Assembly: GCA_000750105.3 (NCBI GenBank)
Contig: JPHH03000018.1
Coordinates: forward strand, 372,001-436,000
Length of the DNA stretch: 64,000 bases
Reading direction: 5' to 3'
DNA from: Tolypocladium sp. Sup5 PDA-1
Lineage: Eukaryota > Ascomycota > Sordariomycetes > Hypocreales > Ophiocordycipitaceae
A program made the position numbers and the translations under genes. The notes beneath the pieces are model-generated. The model saw nothing but the letters and a program-made list of their open reading frames with translations. It had not been told where the DNA came from and made no database searches. This document shows positions 12,508-23,100 of this stretch, in pieces; position 1 is the first letter of the stretch; the number at the start of each line of letters is the position of its first letter.

Positions 12508-13457
12508 CTAGTTCCAAAAGTTTTCGTTGAAGCGAACTGCAGCATCGCCTCCTTGATTACCGGTCATGATCCGAACATTATCCCCAAATCTGTTACGTGC
12601 GATGGTTGTCTTGCGACCGGCTGCTGCTTGCCATACTTCAACGCCAACGTCGCCGGTCATAATGCGCGCCTGGCCAAGTGTGACATTCTCGTAGATGGAG
12701 GTTTCGCCATCATGAGTATCAGCTATGTTGCTAATCTGTGGACCGCTTGTCTGGAGCACTTCTATGTCAGCTGTGCTAAGCGCTATCGTTCCATCTAAAC
12801 CTTTCGAGTTAGTATATATTCTGCCGGGTCTCCGCCAAGAGAACGCGCCTATCCCCTGAACTGGTCGACCTCTGACTAGATCTATCAGAGCGAGATTGGT
12901 CCCGAGAACTTCCTTCACTCGTTCGTTCGTCTCTGTAAGAATGTCGAAGGCGACCCGAAAGCCGTCCCGGACGTTCCCTAAAACGCCGACCTGGGCCACT
13001 GAGATCCGCAAACCGAGGTCTTGCTTCGCCCTGTCGAGTCGATCGTGGATTCCGCGCAGTATTTCGTCGTCCGCATCGCCAGACTTGAGCATGTGGATGA
13101 ATTGTGGGACAGCCCTCCTCTGCTGCAAGGCCGCAACCTTGTCGAAGAACGACTTGAGCTCTGTGGCGATTTCAAGTACTGCCTTGACCTGCTGCTCGAC
13201 ACCGGCAGTCTGTAGTCCTTCTTCCTCCTTGATCAGCCTGAGTGATCCCTCGAGTGCTACCAGTTGGCTCGAAATATTGTCTAGCGTCTTGGACGTTCCT
13301 CGCACCTTCGCGCGCGCTTTTCGGACCTCCTGGATTATCGCAAATGCTGCACCAACCAAGCCGACAACGCTGGCAGCCGCTCCGATTCCGTCGGCCTGCA
13401 CCAGACCATAAGCGTTCAGACATTGGATATCACGGCAACCCGGAGTAGACGTACCAT
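12508..13457 (-). CDS. HeLo-like/SesA-like effector with two C-terminal HET-s-type amyloid (HRAM) repeats
   Basis: A 296-residue putative cell-death effector. The first coding exon is only the ATG (13457-13455). An intron at 13396-13454 (donor GTACGT, acceptor GTGCAG) joins it to 13395-12508, giving MADGIGAAASVVGLVGAAF, the usual hydrophobic N-terminus of HeLo-like/SesA-like domains. Residues 1 to about 180 are helical and hydrophobic or amphipathic, as in membrane-targeting death domains. The C-terminus holds two repeats 31 residues apart: I235...NVTLGQARIMTGDV (to about 251) and I266...NRFGDNVRIMTGNQ (to about 282), followed by an aromatic tail FNENFWN. HET-s prion repeats have the same build: polar turns, a charged-V-I core, G-N/D, and an FW tail. 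The divergent NLR carries the matching motif. The exact Pfam class of the N-domain is uncertain. Confidence 0.8.
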
Positions 13458-13640
13458 GTTTGTTGCTGGAAGTTCTTGAGTGTACGAGTACAGGTAGCTA
13501 CCCCGCACCCTGGCTGAGCAACTGCAATCCTTACATCTGACATCCCGTGATCTGTCAGCCTCACCCGAGCGGAAAGTTCATGGTGTACTCCGTACGTTGC
13601 CCTCCAACTTTCCAAACGATAGCTTGGCGACAGTTACACA
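13458..13640. promoter_or_regulatory. 183 bp bidirectional promoter of effector and NLR
   Basis: The two start codons face away from each other across only 183 bp, so transcription initiation must share this interval. It contains GTACGAGTAC at 13482-13491 and TACTCCGTA at 13586-13594, both recurring intergenic motifs in this window. Co-expression is inferred. Confidence 0.55.
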
Positions 13641-16214
13641 ATGGACCAAAATCGCCAAATCTCTTCCAACACTTTCGGGCAAAACACCCGAATCCATCAG
13701 GGCGATGTTATCCACAACTATAGCAAGACGTCCCATAAAGCGTGTCACGTCATCCCCTTCCCCCGCAATGAGGACATTGTCTACCGACCGGACCTCTTTG
13801 CCGACCTTAAGAGGCTTCTACCACCCTCCCAAGAATATCATAGCGCCGCACTTTGGGGTCTTGGCGGGTCAGGGTGGGTAATCTCTACTGCGCAACATTG
13901 ATATACCGCTAACCAACCTAGCAAAACCCAGATTGCGCTTCATTACGCGTATGATCGATGCCGTGACCCTGCCTGTTCCGTGTTCTGGGTTCACGCCGAC
14001 AGCGAGACGACGTTTATACAGGACTATAAGAGGATCGGGAGGAAACTCGGGCTGAATAGGGATCTTGATGGTGAAGAGTTGCTTGGGGCTGTGCGAGAGC
14101 TCATCGAGTTGGAGTCGCAATGGTTATTGGTTCTCGACAACGCGGACAACCTTGCGCTTTTTGGTGTCGGGCAAACGTTCGATAAGCCAAGGAGTCTGCT
14201 CGAATACCTCCCCCGAGGCCCTACAGGAACTCTTCTATGGACGAGTCGTGACGAAAACATAGTCGGAACCCTCGTCGGCACGCAGCGAGGAGTTCGGCTC
14301 GCGCGGATGACCGTCGAAGAAGCGAAGGCGCTTCTCGAGACGGCGAGAAACAGCAAGAGTAGAAGTGAAGAGGATGAGGATATCAGAACACTACTTCAGG
14401 AGCTTCAGTGGCTCCCTTTAGCAGTCTCACAAGCTGGAGCATATATGCGAAGGACGTTGACGCCTGTCCGAGGGTATCTATCGATACTTGCCGAGGAAAA
14501 GGAGCGATGGCGTGTGCTAAAACATACCGAATTCGATAGACATCGAAGGGCCGACGCGCCGAATAGCTTCCTGGAAACGTGGGGTATCTCGATCAAACGC
14601 ATTCGGCAAGAGAACGAATTGGCGTCCAAGATTTTACATACCATCGCGTATCTCGACAACCAGAACATCCCATTCGAGATGATCGCGGCGGCTGCTGCTT
14701 TCCGGGAGAGCCTCCATCGTTTGGGCGGGGCCCGGCGGGCGTGGTGGTGGTCGCGGCGGGCTTTCAGCAAGAAGGGATGGAGAGAACCTTCTGAGCAACA
14801 AGTTTCCGCAGCCATCGCTCGGCTCAAAGAGTTCTCGTTTATAGGGGTGCGCACAACAGAAAGCGGAGAGCAGAGCTTCTTAATGCATAAGCTGGTGCAG
14901 GAGGCGGTGCGATATATGCTCCAAATGGGAACGGATCAGAGATCGGCAACGAAACCGGAACCTTTGGATACGTTGAGGATGCCCTCAGATGAAAGATACT
15001 TCTCATCAATCGCGTTACAGGTCGTTGCGGACCTATTCCCCATCCCAGAGCGAGAGACGTGGCCGCAGTGCGAGAAGTATCTAGCACACGCGGTGCAGGT
15101 GGGTGACTGGGCCGAAACATGTCGGAAAGAAGTTACGGCAGCTAGTCTGCTGGCTCGCGTTTCGGTCTATCTGTACGATCGCGCAAGTTGGACGGCAAGG
15201 GAGGCCGTAGACAGAAGAGTCTTGGCTTTGCGGACTGCAGCGCTTGGAGAGAGGCATTCTGCCACACTGCAAGGTAACGTGGCCCTCGCGGTGACATACC
15301 ATGCTCAAGGCCGGTGGAAAGAAGCCGAAGAGATTCAGACGAAGACGTTTGAATTACAGCGAGAGGTTCTGGGCGAGAAACATCCGGATACGGTCTGGAG
15401 CAGGGGGGCTCTTGCGCCGATATACTATGAACAAGGCCGGTATAAAGAGGCTAAAGAGATCCAAGCCAAGGTCGTCGAACTGCAGCAGGAGATTCTCGGC
15501 GACAAACATCCGGATACGGTCAAGAGCAGGAGGTCTCTTGCGGCGATATACTATAGACAAGGCTGGTATAAAGAGGCTGAAGAGATCCAAGCCAAGGTCG
15601 TCGAACTGCACCAGGAGATTCTCGGCGACAAGCATCCCGATACGACCTGGAGCATAGCAGAACTCGCGGCAACGTATTATGAACTTAGGAGATACGAAGA
15701 TGCCGCAGAAATAAGGGTTAAAGTGCTCGCCTTACGGCGTGAGATTCTCGGCTACAAGCATCCCGATACGGTTAAGAGTATGGCAGACCTCGCAGTGACG
15801 TATCTTGTGGTTAGGAGATACGAAGATGCCGCGGGGGTAGGGGCGGAAGCGCTCGCCTTACGGCGTGAGATTCTCGGCGACAAGCATCCCAATACGGCCT
15901 GGAGTATGGCAGTACTCGCGGCAGCGCATCATAGGCTTGGGAGATACGAAGAGGCCGCGGAAATAAGGGTGGAAGCGCTTGCGCTACAGCGTGAGATTCT
16001 CGGCGACAAGCATCCCGATACGGCCCGGAGCATGGAAGACCTCGCGGCAACGTATTATGAGCTTAGGAGATACGAAGAGGCCGCGGGAATACTGGTGGAA
16101 GTACTCGCCTTACGGCGTGAGATTCTCGGCGACAAGCATCCCGATACGGTTCAGAGCATGATGTACCTGTCGACGACGCAAAACAACCTTAAAATGCTGA
16201 AATTGGAGCGTTGA
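13641..16214 (+). CDS. NLR (STAND) receptor: N-terminal amyloid motif, NB-ARC, TPR repeats
   Basis: An 841-residue fungal NOD-like receptor. Exons 13641-13873 and 13922-16214 flank a 48 bp intron that splits the P-loop. Splicing restores GLGGSGKTQIALHYA (Walker A, residues 73-80). Residues 7-23 (ISSNTFGQNTRIHQGDV) match the two HRAM repeats of the divergent effector in the pattern I-x2-N-x-F-G-x-N-x-R-I-x2-G-[DN]. They lie where amyloid-templating NLRs carry their prion motif, directly before the nucleotide-binding domain. The NB-ARC domain shows Walker B WLLVLDN (about 145), an LWTSRD sensor and LPLAVSQAG (about 242). From about residue 511 to 830 come kinesin-light-chain-type TPRs of 42 residues with the signature LG[DE]KHPDT. 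The protein should be a cytosolic sensor that oligomerises on ligand binding. The ligand is unknown. Confidence 0.9.
15240..16180 (+). repeat. 126 bp coding tandem repeats (TPR array)
   Basis: The TPR-encoding DNA is a tandem array with an exact 126 bp period (42 codons). The string gattctcggc recurs at 15491, 15617, 15743, 15869, 15995 and 16121. Eight copies of the LGxxHxxT signature are present; the last six are the most alike at DNA level. This points to recent unit duplication or gene conversion, as known for repeat domains of fungal NLRs under diversifying selection. Confidence 0.85.
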
Positions 16215-16484
16215 CATCACCGCGAAGTGGCCCAGACCCTCAACAGGATTCAATGTTCCACGCCCGGATTTGGTCAGAATTTATTTGAAGACACAACTTC
16301 GGGACCAGGTCAAGGCTGTGGACGGGCGAGGGATTCGTGTTGAAGGTACTTGAGCTTTACACCCGAGCATCGATAGCAAATTTCGCATATGTACTGCGTG
16401 TTTAGTTTCAGGCTTCGCAGTGTATACCAAATGGTCCTTGCGCCCAGAAATCTTTAAAGAGTTTGAAAAGGTGGAAGCCGAATT

Positions 16485-16871
16485 CGATGTCCTGGAAATG
16501 CTTAAAGGCAGTGACGCTTCGCTAAAGAACAAGCTCTCTACCTACAGCTTGGACAGGAGTGGCGTGATGCTCCTGAAAACGCTCAAATTACGTTGAAATA
16601 ATAGACCCACCACCTACTTATTCGTTATATCCCATAACTTCACTCTATAACACGAAAGTGTCCTCTATCCGCTCTACTTAGTTAATGTGTAAGGGTAGAA
16701 ACCGAATTCGCTCTAACCTATATACTAATTATATAATAAAGGCCTAACTATCCAGCCCTTGTGTCGCTGACTTTTATCTTTGTTTAAGGACTCGGGAAAT
16801 CGTTAGTCGTTTTTTTCCCTCTGAACTGGGACTGGGAAGAGACATTGGAAGATAGCAGAGCCTCAGTGTTG
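16485..16871 (+). pseudogene. Direct repeat copy B: decayed duplicate of hydrolase 3' end
   Basis: This is similar to 11941-12321 along its entire length. It begins abruptly at cgatgtcctgga. The frame first encodes DVLEMLKGSDASLK (against DVLEKLKGSDTLPK in copy A), then shifts, so it cannot encode the hydrolase end. Many differences from copy A are C-to-T and G-to-A transitions leaving copy B more AT-rich, as expected from repeat-induced point mutation or neutral decay. Upstream, 16281-16484 has no match in copy A but keeps a short coding-like frame (SGFAVYTKWSLRPEIFKEF). Confidence 0.7.
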
Positions 16872-17133
16872 TCCCGCGCTGAAAAAAAGCCCAATGCACC
16901 ACAAGGAGAAAGTATTGCTAACAGTAACTCCGGTAAAGACACCAATTGCTATTGTTCTTTACTGTCTATGTTGCTGGCAGCGTTGTACTGCGGGTCACGT
17001 GGCGGCGTGAAAGCGGGCTAATTGCGGTGTAAGCCGTGCCAGCCCAACCTTCTTGTTGAGCTTTCATCCTCCATCACGCATCTCATCTCATAGCAAGCGA
17101 GCGAGCACCGTTCAAGCCAGGAACACAGGAACC
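16872..17133. other. Promoter region of the M20 peptidase gene
   Basis: Short intergenic stretch between repeat copy B and the peptidase start. The leader shortly before the ATG is pyrimidine-rich with CA runs. No TATA box was recognised. Confidence 0.35.
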
Positions 17134-18448
17134 ATGCGGTCGGCATCAATTGCGGCGGCACTCGCCCTGGCGCCATGGGCTCTCTGCGCCGAGCAGCAGC
17201 TGCTGTCCAACCCGGCGCACCGGCCATCGTCGGCATCTCGCTCGGCGGGTGCCCCCGCGTACCGCGATGAGCTCATCGGCCTGCACGAGTCACTGGTCTC
17301 CATTGAGTCGATAAGCGGCAACGAAAACGAAGTCGGCAACTTCCTGGTCGACTACCTCACCGAGAGAGGCTACACGGCGGACCTCCAATTCGTGGCGCCG
17401 AGTGACGGCACCCCCCACGGCAGGGAGCGCTTCAACGTGTTGGCTTGGCACGGCGAGCAACGGGCCAACCCCAAGGTCGTCGTGTCGAGCCACATTGACG
17501 TGGTGCCGCCGCACATCCCCTACGGCATCGAGCACGGCGAGGTGACCAAGGACACGGTGATCAAGGGCCGCGGGTCGGTCGACGCCAAGGGCTCCGTCGC
17601 CACCATGATCGTGGCCCTGGAGCAGCTGCTCGCCGCCGAGGCCGTCAACGGCGAGGACGTGATGCTGCTGTTCGTCGTCGGCGAGGAGGTCGCGGGCGAC
17701 GGCATGCGGACCTTTAGCGACTCCCTGGCCGGCATGGACCCGTCGCCGCGCTTCGGCGCCGTCATCTTCGGCGAGCCGACGGAGAACAAGCTCGCGTGCG
17801 GCCACAAGGGCGGCCTCTTCTGCGACGTGACGGCGCGCGGCGTGCCGGGCCACAGCGGCTACCCGTGGCTCGGCAAGTCGGCCAACGAGCTCATGGTGCG
17901 CGCCATGGCCCGCATCATCGACGCGGACCTCGGCAGCTCGGAGCTCTTTGGCAACACGACGTTCAACATCGGCCGCTTCGAGGGCGGCGTCGCGGGCAAC
18001 GTGATTCCCGAGCACGCCTTTGTCAAGATGGCGGCGCGGGTGGCCATCGGGCCGGAGGCAGACGGCCACAAGGTTGTGCACCGCAAGATCCAGGCGATAC
18101 TCGACGAGATTGACGACGGGGCGTTTACGTTTGAGTGCACCCATGGATATGGCTCCGTGGAGACCAACTGCGACGTGCCTGGTAAGCCCTCTCCAGTGGA
18201 CCTCGCCGATGTGTCTGAGGTGTAGATGATGAGAGAACTTGGTTTGCTAACAAGGCCCAGACTTCGAGACCGTCGTGGTCAACTACGGGACCGACATTCC
18301 CAACCTGAAGGGCAACCACACCAGGTATCTGTATGGCCCAGGCACCATCCTGGTCGCCCACGGCGCGCGGGAGAATCTGACCGTCGGCGACCTGGAGACC
18401 GCCGTAGAAGGGTACCAGAAGCTGATTCTGCACGCTCTGAAGCAGTAA
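17134..18448 (+). CDS. Secreted M20-family metallopeptidase
   Basis: A 411-residue peptidase M20 protein (carboxypeptidase/ArgE/DapE-like). Exon 1 is 17134-18181 and exon 2 is 18261-18448; the 79 bp intron joins ...CDVP to DFETVVVNYG. MRSASIAAALALAPWALCA is a signal peptide, so the enzyme is probably extracellular or vacuolar. Zinc ligands and the catalytic pair are in place: SSHIDVVPP (His, Asp), GRGSVDAKGS (bridging Asp), VVGEEVAGDG (Glu-Glu), GEPTE, and a C-terminal His in ILVAHGARE. A dimerisation domain insert starts around GHKGGLFCDV...PGHSGYP. An upstream in-frame start at 17053 is not ATG, and the signal peptide supports 17134. It converges with MRI1, whose stop is about 130 bp away. 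Confidence 0.92.
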
Positions 18449-18575
18449 ATAAGGCCATGTTGAATGCATTTCTGCTCTCCAAGTACAGCTGGTGAAAGAT
18501 GTAATGCCCAAATAGTCTAATAGAATAGCACCTGTCGCTCTAATATCCAGAATTTTCTTGCACACGGCACAAGTC

Positions 18576-19742
18576 TCATGATGCACCACCCACCACCTTG
18601 GCCCATCTCTCTGGCATTAGCTTGGAAAAGTCAAAGTTGCCGTCTGTGCCCTTCTCCACGGCCCCCTTTTCCGTCACCACCGCATCGATGAGCGCCGCCG
18701 GCGTGACGTCAAAGGCCGGGTTCCAGACGCCGACGCGTTGATCCGCCGTCGCGACGCGCACCTTGCTGCTCTCGTCGACGCTGCCGTCGGGCTTGATGAC
18801 GGCCCCGGTGATTTGCGTCAGCTCCTGCGCCCTGCGCTCCTCGATCTTGATGCCGTCGCCCGTCTCCGTCTCGAGGTCGATGCTCGTCGTCGGCGCGGCG
18901 ACGATGAACTTGATGCCGTGGTGCCGGGCCAGCACGGCGAGCTGGTAGGTGCCAATCTTGTTGGCCGTGTCGCCGTTGCGGACGACGCGGTCGGCGCCGA
19001 CGATGACGGCGGTGATGTTCATCTCGGCGCCCCGCGTGCGGAAGAGCGAGGCGGCCATGGAATCGGTGATGAGCGTGCTCGGAATGCCCTCGTAGACCAG
19101 CTCAAAGGCCGTCAGCCGGCTGCCCTGGTTGTACGGCCGCGTCTCGGTGCAGAACGCATGGCGCAGCAGGCCCTTGGACCGGAGGGTGCGGATGATGCCC
19201 AGCGCCGTGCCGTGGCCGGACGTGGCGAGCGAGCCCGTGTTGCAGTGCGTCAGGACGGAGACGGTCTTGTCGGACGAGGCGCCGACCTGCGCGCGCAGCC
19301 ACTCCGCGCCGAAGTCGCCGATGGCCAGGTTCGTCTGCAGGTCCTTTTCGAAAATCTTCTCCGCCTCGTCGATGAAGCCCTGGACGACGGAGTCCTTGCT
19401 GTCGCCGCTGGCTCGTATCCGCGCCTTGAGCTGGTCGATGGCGTTGGTGAGGTCGACGGCGGTTGGGCGGCTGGTCTTGAGGTAGTCGAGCGCGTCGTCG
19501 ATGTGCGCCATGGTCTCCTGCGTTGAGCTGCCCGGGACGGGGCCGTTGTGCAGCTCGACGGCCAGGCCGAGGCTGGCGACGATGGCAATGGCCGGGGCGC
19601 CACGGACGCGCATCGTGGCGATGCTGTCAAAGGCCTCTGCTCGGGTCGCGACGGCGTCGTAGTGGAACTCGTGGGGGAGGCGGAGCTGGTCGAGGACCTC
19701 CAGCTTGCCCCGGGAGTACTTGACGGCCTGGAGGGTAGACAT
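18576..19742 (-). CDS. MRI1: Methylthioribose-1-phosphate isomerase
   Basis: A 388-residue single-exon enzyme of the methionine salvage pathway. It converts 5-methylthioribose-1-phosphate to 5-methylthioribulose-1-phosphate. It belongs to the eIF2B-alpha-like family. Diagnostic motifs are MRVRGAPAIAIVAS, the catalytic Cys in LTHCNTGSLATSGHGTALG and the catalytic Asp in VGADRVVRNGDTANKIGTY. The start at 19742 (MSTLQAVKYSRGKLEVLDQLRLP) fits family N-termini. The frame stays open upstream to 19901, but that extension (MTPSPIPHVGRFGG) has no family resemblance. It is divergent from TRS130 over about 364 bp. Confidence 0.95.
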   Translation of the reverse strand: MSTLQAVKYSRGKLEVLDQLRLPHEFHYDAVATRAEAFDSIATMRVRGAPAIAIVASLGLAVELHNGPVPGSSTQETMAHIDDALDYLKTSRPTAVDLTNAIDQLKARIRASGDSKDSVVQGFIDEAEKIFEKDLQTNLAIGDFGAEWLRAQVGASSDKTVSVLTHCNTGSLATSGHGTALGIIRTLRSKGLLRHAFCTETRPYNQGSRLTAFELVYEGIPSTLITDSMAASLFRTRGAEMNITAVIVGADRVVRNGDTANKIGTYQLAVLARHHGIKFIVAAPTTSIDLETETGDGIKIEERRAQELTQITGAVIKPDGSVDESSKVRVATADQRVGVWNPAFDVTPAALIDAVVTEKGAVEKGTDGNFDFSKLMPERWAKVVGGAS

Positions 19743-20106
19743 TGTCGCGATGAAGCTGCAAGCTGGGTGCGCCCTGTTGACGAGGTAATTCGTGTATCCT
19801 GAAGTCTCTTCAATGTCGTGAAGTGAATCGCGATGCCCCTCCAAATGTTTCTGCCACTCCCCGCCAAACCGTCCCACGTGGGGGATGGGGGATGGCGTCA
19901 CAGGCTCACAGCTGCTTCAGCGCGCTCACCGCCTTGGGCTGCCCCGGAGAATAGCGGCTCCGTGCGCGACCAGGGGTCCAGCGAGAGCTGCCAGCTTGTC
20001 GCAACTGGCAACACCCACCACCTTACCTCCTTTTCCCATCTACATCCACCAACGAGCAGCACCGATATAGCGCAGCGATGCCAATGGCAGAGGCGCGGTG
20101 TTTGCC
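19743..20106. promoter_or_regulatory. Divergent promoter MRI1 / TRS130
   Basis: A 364 bp interval separates the two divergent start codons. No TATA box or specific operator is obvious. A CA/CT-rich leader precedes the TRS130 ATG at 20107. Confidence 0.4.
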
Positions 20107-23100
20107 ATGGAACAGCAGTCTTCGACGTCAAAGGTGACCGGTGAGTGAAGCCGCACCCAGCACGCAAGTTCCGACAGCTCAGCCACTGACACCCGTCGCA
20201 GTCGAGTACTTTGATCCTCACAATGTCTACAAGTTGCTCTCCCCAGGGCTAGTCCCTCGCTTGCCGCTCCGAAACCTCCATTGGCAGTCCCACGCCGGTC
20301 CGCTGCGGTCCATTGACACTCTACATGTCGAGCTGGTCCAGGGCGGAAGCGACGCCTCGGGTGCACCGCCTGCGCCGACCCTTCGCGAATCCGAGAGCAC
20401 GTCGAGCACGTCGCGCGACGATGGGTTCCAGACGCAGCAGGTTGGCGGCCACGCTGGCTCAACCGAGGCCGTCGACACGCAGTCCCTCCCCTCAAAAGCC
20501 GCAGGTGGCCAGCGGCGCCACCAGATCCCCGGACTGCGCCGCACGCCGTACCTCAAGGTGCTGCTCGTCCGATGCGACGACAACGACTCATACAAGAGTA
20601 CCGTCCGCTCAGAGGTGCGCGAGTGGATAAAGACGCACACGCCGCCGTCGACGAGCTCCAAAAATGGCAGCAACCAGGAGAAGCACGACGCTTTCGAGTG
20701 GTTGATTGTGCACGTCGTCATTCCCAACACCGTCGCTGCGACGCAGCCCAGGAGCGGCAGCAGCAAGACCGACGGCAGCACCCCGGACAAGGGCTCGTCC
20801 CGATGGCGGACTGGATCGACGCCGTTGATGGAAAAGTTTCGCTCCGACTTCAACTCGTCGACCAAAGGCGCGCCGGACCACGTTGCGCAGATCCGGATCG
20901 GCATCAACGATGTGCCGTACGACATGCTCCCCCGAGTCGTCCCCGCCGTGCCGTCAGGCTACTCGGAGACGGACCAGGATGCCGAAAACGCGTGGAACGA
21001 CATGGTGGGAAAGTTCAAGAGTCTGATCCTCAGCTCGTTCGACCAGAGAGTGACCCAGTACGAGGAGGACATCAAGGAAAAGGACGCCCAGCGGAGCTTG
21101 CCTGGTTGGAACTTTTGCACCTTTTTCATCCTCAAAGAAGGTCTCGCAAGGGGGTTCGAGAGTGTGGGCCTGGTAGAAGACGCGTTGGTCGGGTATGATG
21201 AGCTCAACGTGGGGTTGGACTCTGTGATCCACGAGCAGGCTGCGCCTGGGTCACCGGAGAGTCACGGCGGCGCAATGCTCAGCTACACAGAGGAGCTGAA
21301 GAAAGTCGCCGCAAAGGCGCTGGCGCAGGCGTCCGGAGAAGACGGCGACGGCGAGGCGGAAGACTTGCAATCCAAGGAATCTGCCAAGGACCAATCCGAC
21401 GACATCATAATTAGTTCGACAAAGAAGGCGTACCGCGACATGATTCTGGCCAACAAGGCGTCGGTATTTGACTTTCGTTGCTACATCTTTGCCCGGCAAA
21501 TCTCGCTCCTGCTGAGATTAGGCAACGCTTGGTCCACACGCGAGGAGCTGATGGTGAAGCTCAGGGACCAGCAAGACTCCATCTTACATGGGGTTGCTCC
21601 GTTGGCGCCCCCTTCTAGCCACGGCGACAAGCCCGAGAACCTGAGTATGTTGGCCGAGATATGCAAACGGACATTGGAGTTTATCCCTGCCATATCGCAG
21701 GTCATGCGACAGGACGTCGTGTCTGCCGTGATGGCCGGTGTGGGCTCGGATAAAGCGAAATCGGACACCTCGAGCCTGGACCCCGTGTTGTCGGAGACTG
21801 TGGACAATATCGTGTCTTCGTTTGCCTTCTCCGTCGCACAGCAGATCTTGGCTCAGACATCGACCAGAGCACTTCCAATTCCGCCCACCATCATCATGCC
21901 TGGAGAAGGCCAGGAGCCAAAGTCATCAATACCGGAGCCAAAGACCATGATGCACCCCGCTCGAAGCTCGTCCCTTCATGCGCAGCCTTCACCACGACCC
22001 CCGCCGAGCCCCGGGGTCTTTCCAGGACCTGGCCGACGAGCGAGCGTCTCCGACACCGAAGCCCAAAACTCCAAGTTCCTGAAAGTAGGGCTGGAGGAAC
22101 TGTCTGCACGGCGTGCCGAGCTTTATCTGCTGTCAAGGAGCATCCTGAACGGCTTGGGGAAGAAGCGTGGCTGGTCCAATGGCTGGGACGAGGCCCCGAT
22201 AGTTGGCGAACCCGGCGTTGATGATATGGACGAGGTTAGCCTTGACGACACTCTCGCCTCTGCAGGCAAGAAATCCGCCCCGCAAGCTGCCTCCCCGTCC
22301 ACGGTTGGCGTCGAGAGCCAGATTCTACGCACCGCGACAGATAATACCGACGATTTCTATCGGCTGTATGAGATTCTGACTGACAAGGCTTTGCGGCACT
22401 ACACAGTGGCAAGCCATGTCCACGCCGTCCAGACTTGCCTGGCGGACCTGGCTATTCTCAAAGTCCACATGAAAGAGTACCGGGTCGCGGCGGTCTACTT
22501 TAACCAGGCAACACCCTTCTTTGGGGAAAGTGGCTGGAGCTCGTTGGAGCTGTCGATGCTGGTCATGTACTCGCAGTGCCTGAGCGAGCTGCAGTCCAAG
22601 GACGACTACGTTCGCGTGGCTCTCAAGCTGCTCGTAAAGGCGTGTGCAGCGGAGAGGGAGCGGTTGCAGGAAAAGTCGGCGCTGCTCTTGAGAACCCGGA
22701 GGACGGTCGTTCCGGACATGTCGCCGCTGCAGGGAGTCGTTGGGAAGCTGTTTAGCCTTGCAAAGACACTCTCGACTGAAGTCAAGGTCCCGCTGGCAAA
22801 CTTCTTCACAAACATCCAGCTGGCCGGGGCACCTCAATACCACGACAGGCGTGATACCTGCTCTCTGTCCATTACGCTGCACAGCTTGCTGCCCGAGGAG
22901 ATTACGCTCGACGCCGCCAAGATCAAAATAACATGTACCGACGGAGGGCCGTGCAGAGACCTTGTGTTTGAGAAACAGGGGCAGCTTGTGCTGGCTCCGG
23001 GCAAGAACAGCATGACACTGGATTGCAACGTAAGTGACCCGGCGTGTCGTACGGTGAACACAACTAACAAACGACAGTCTGTTGTACCCGGAAAATACAG

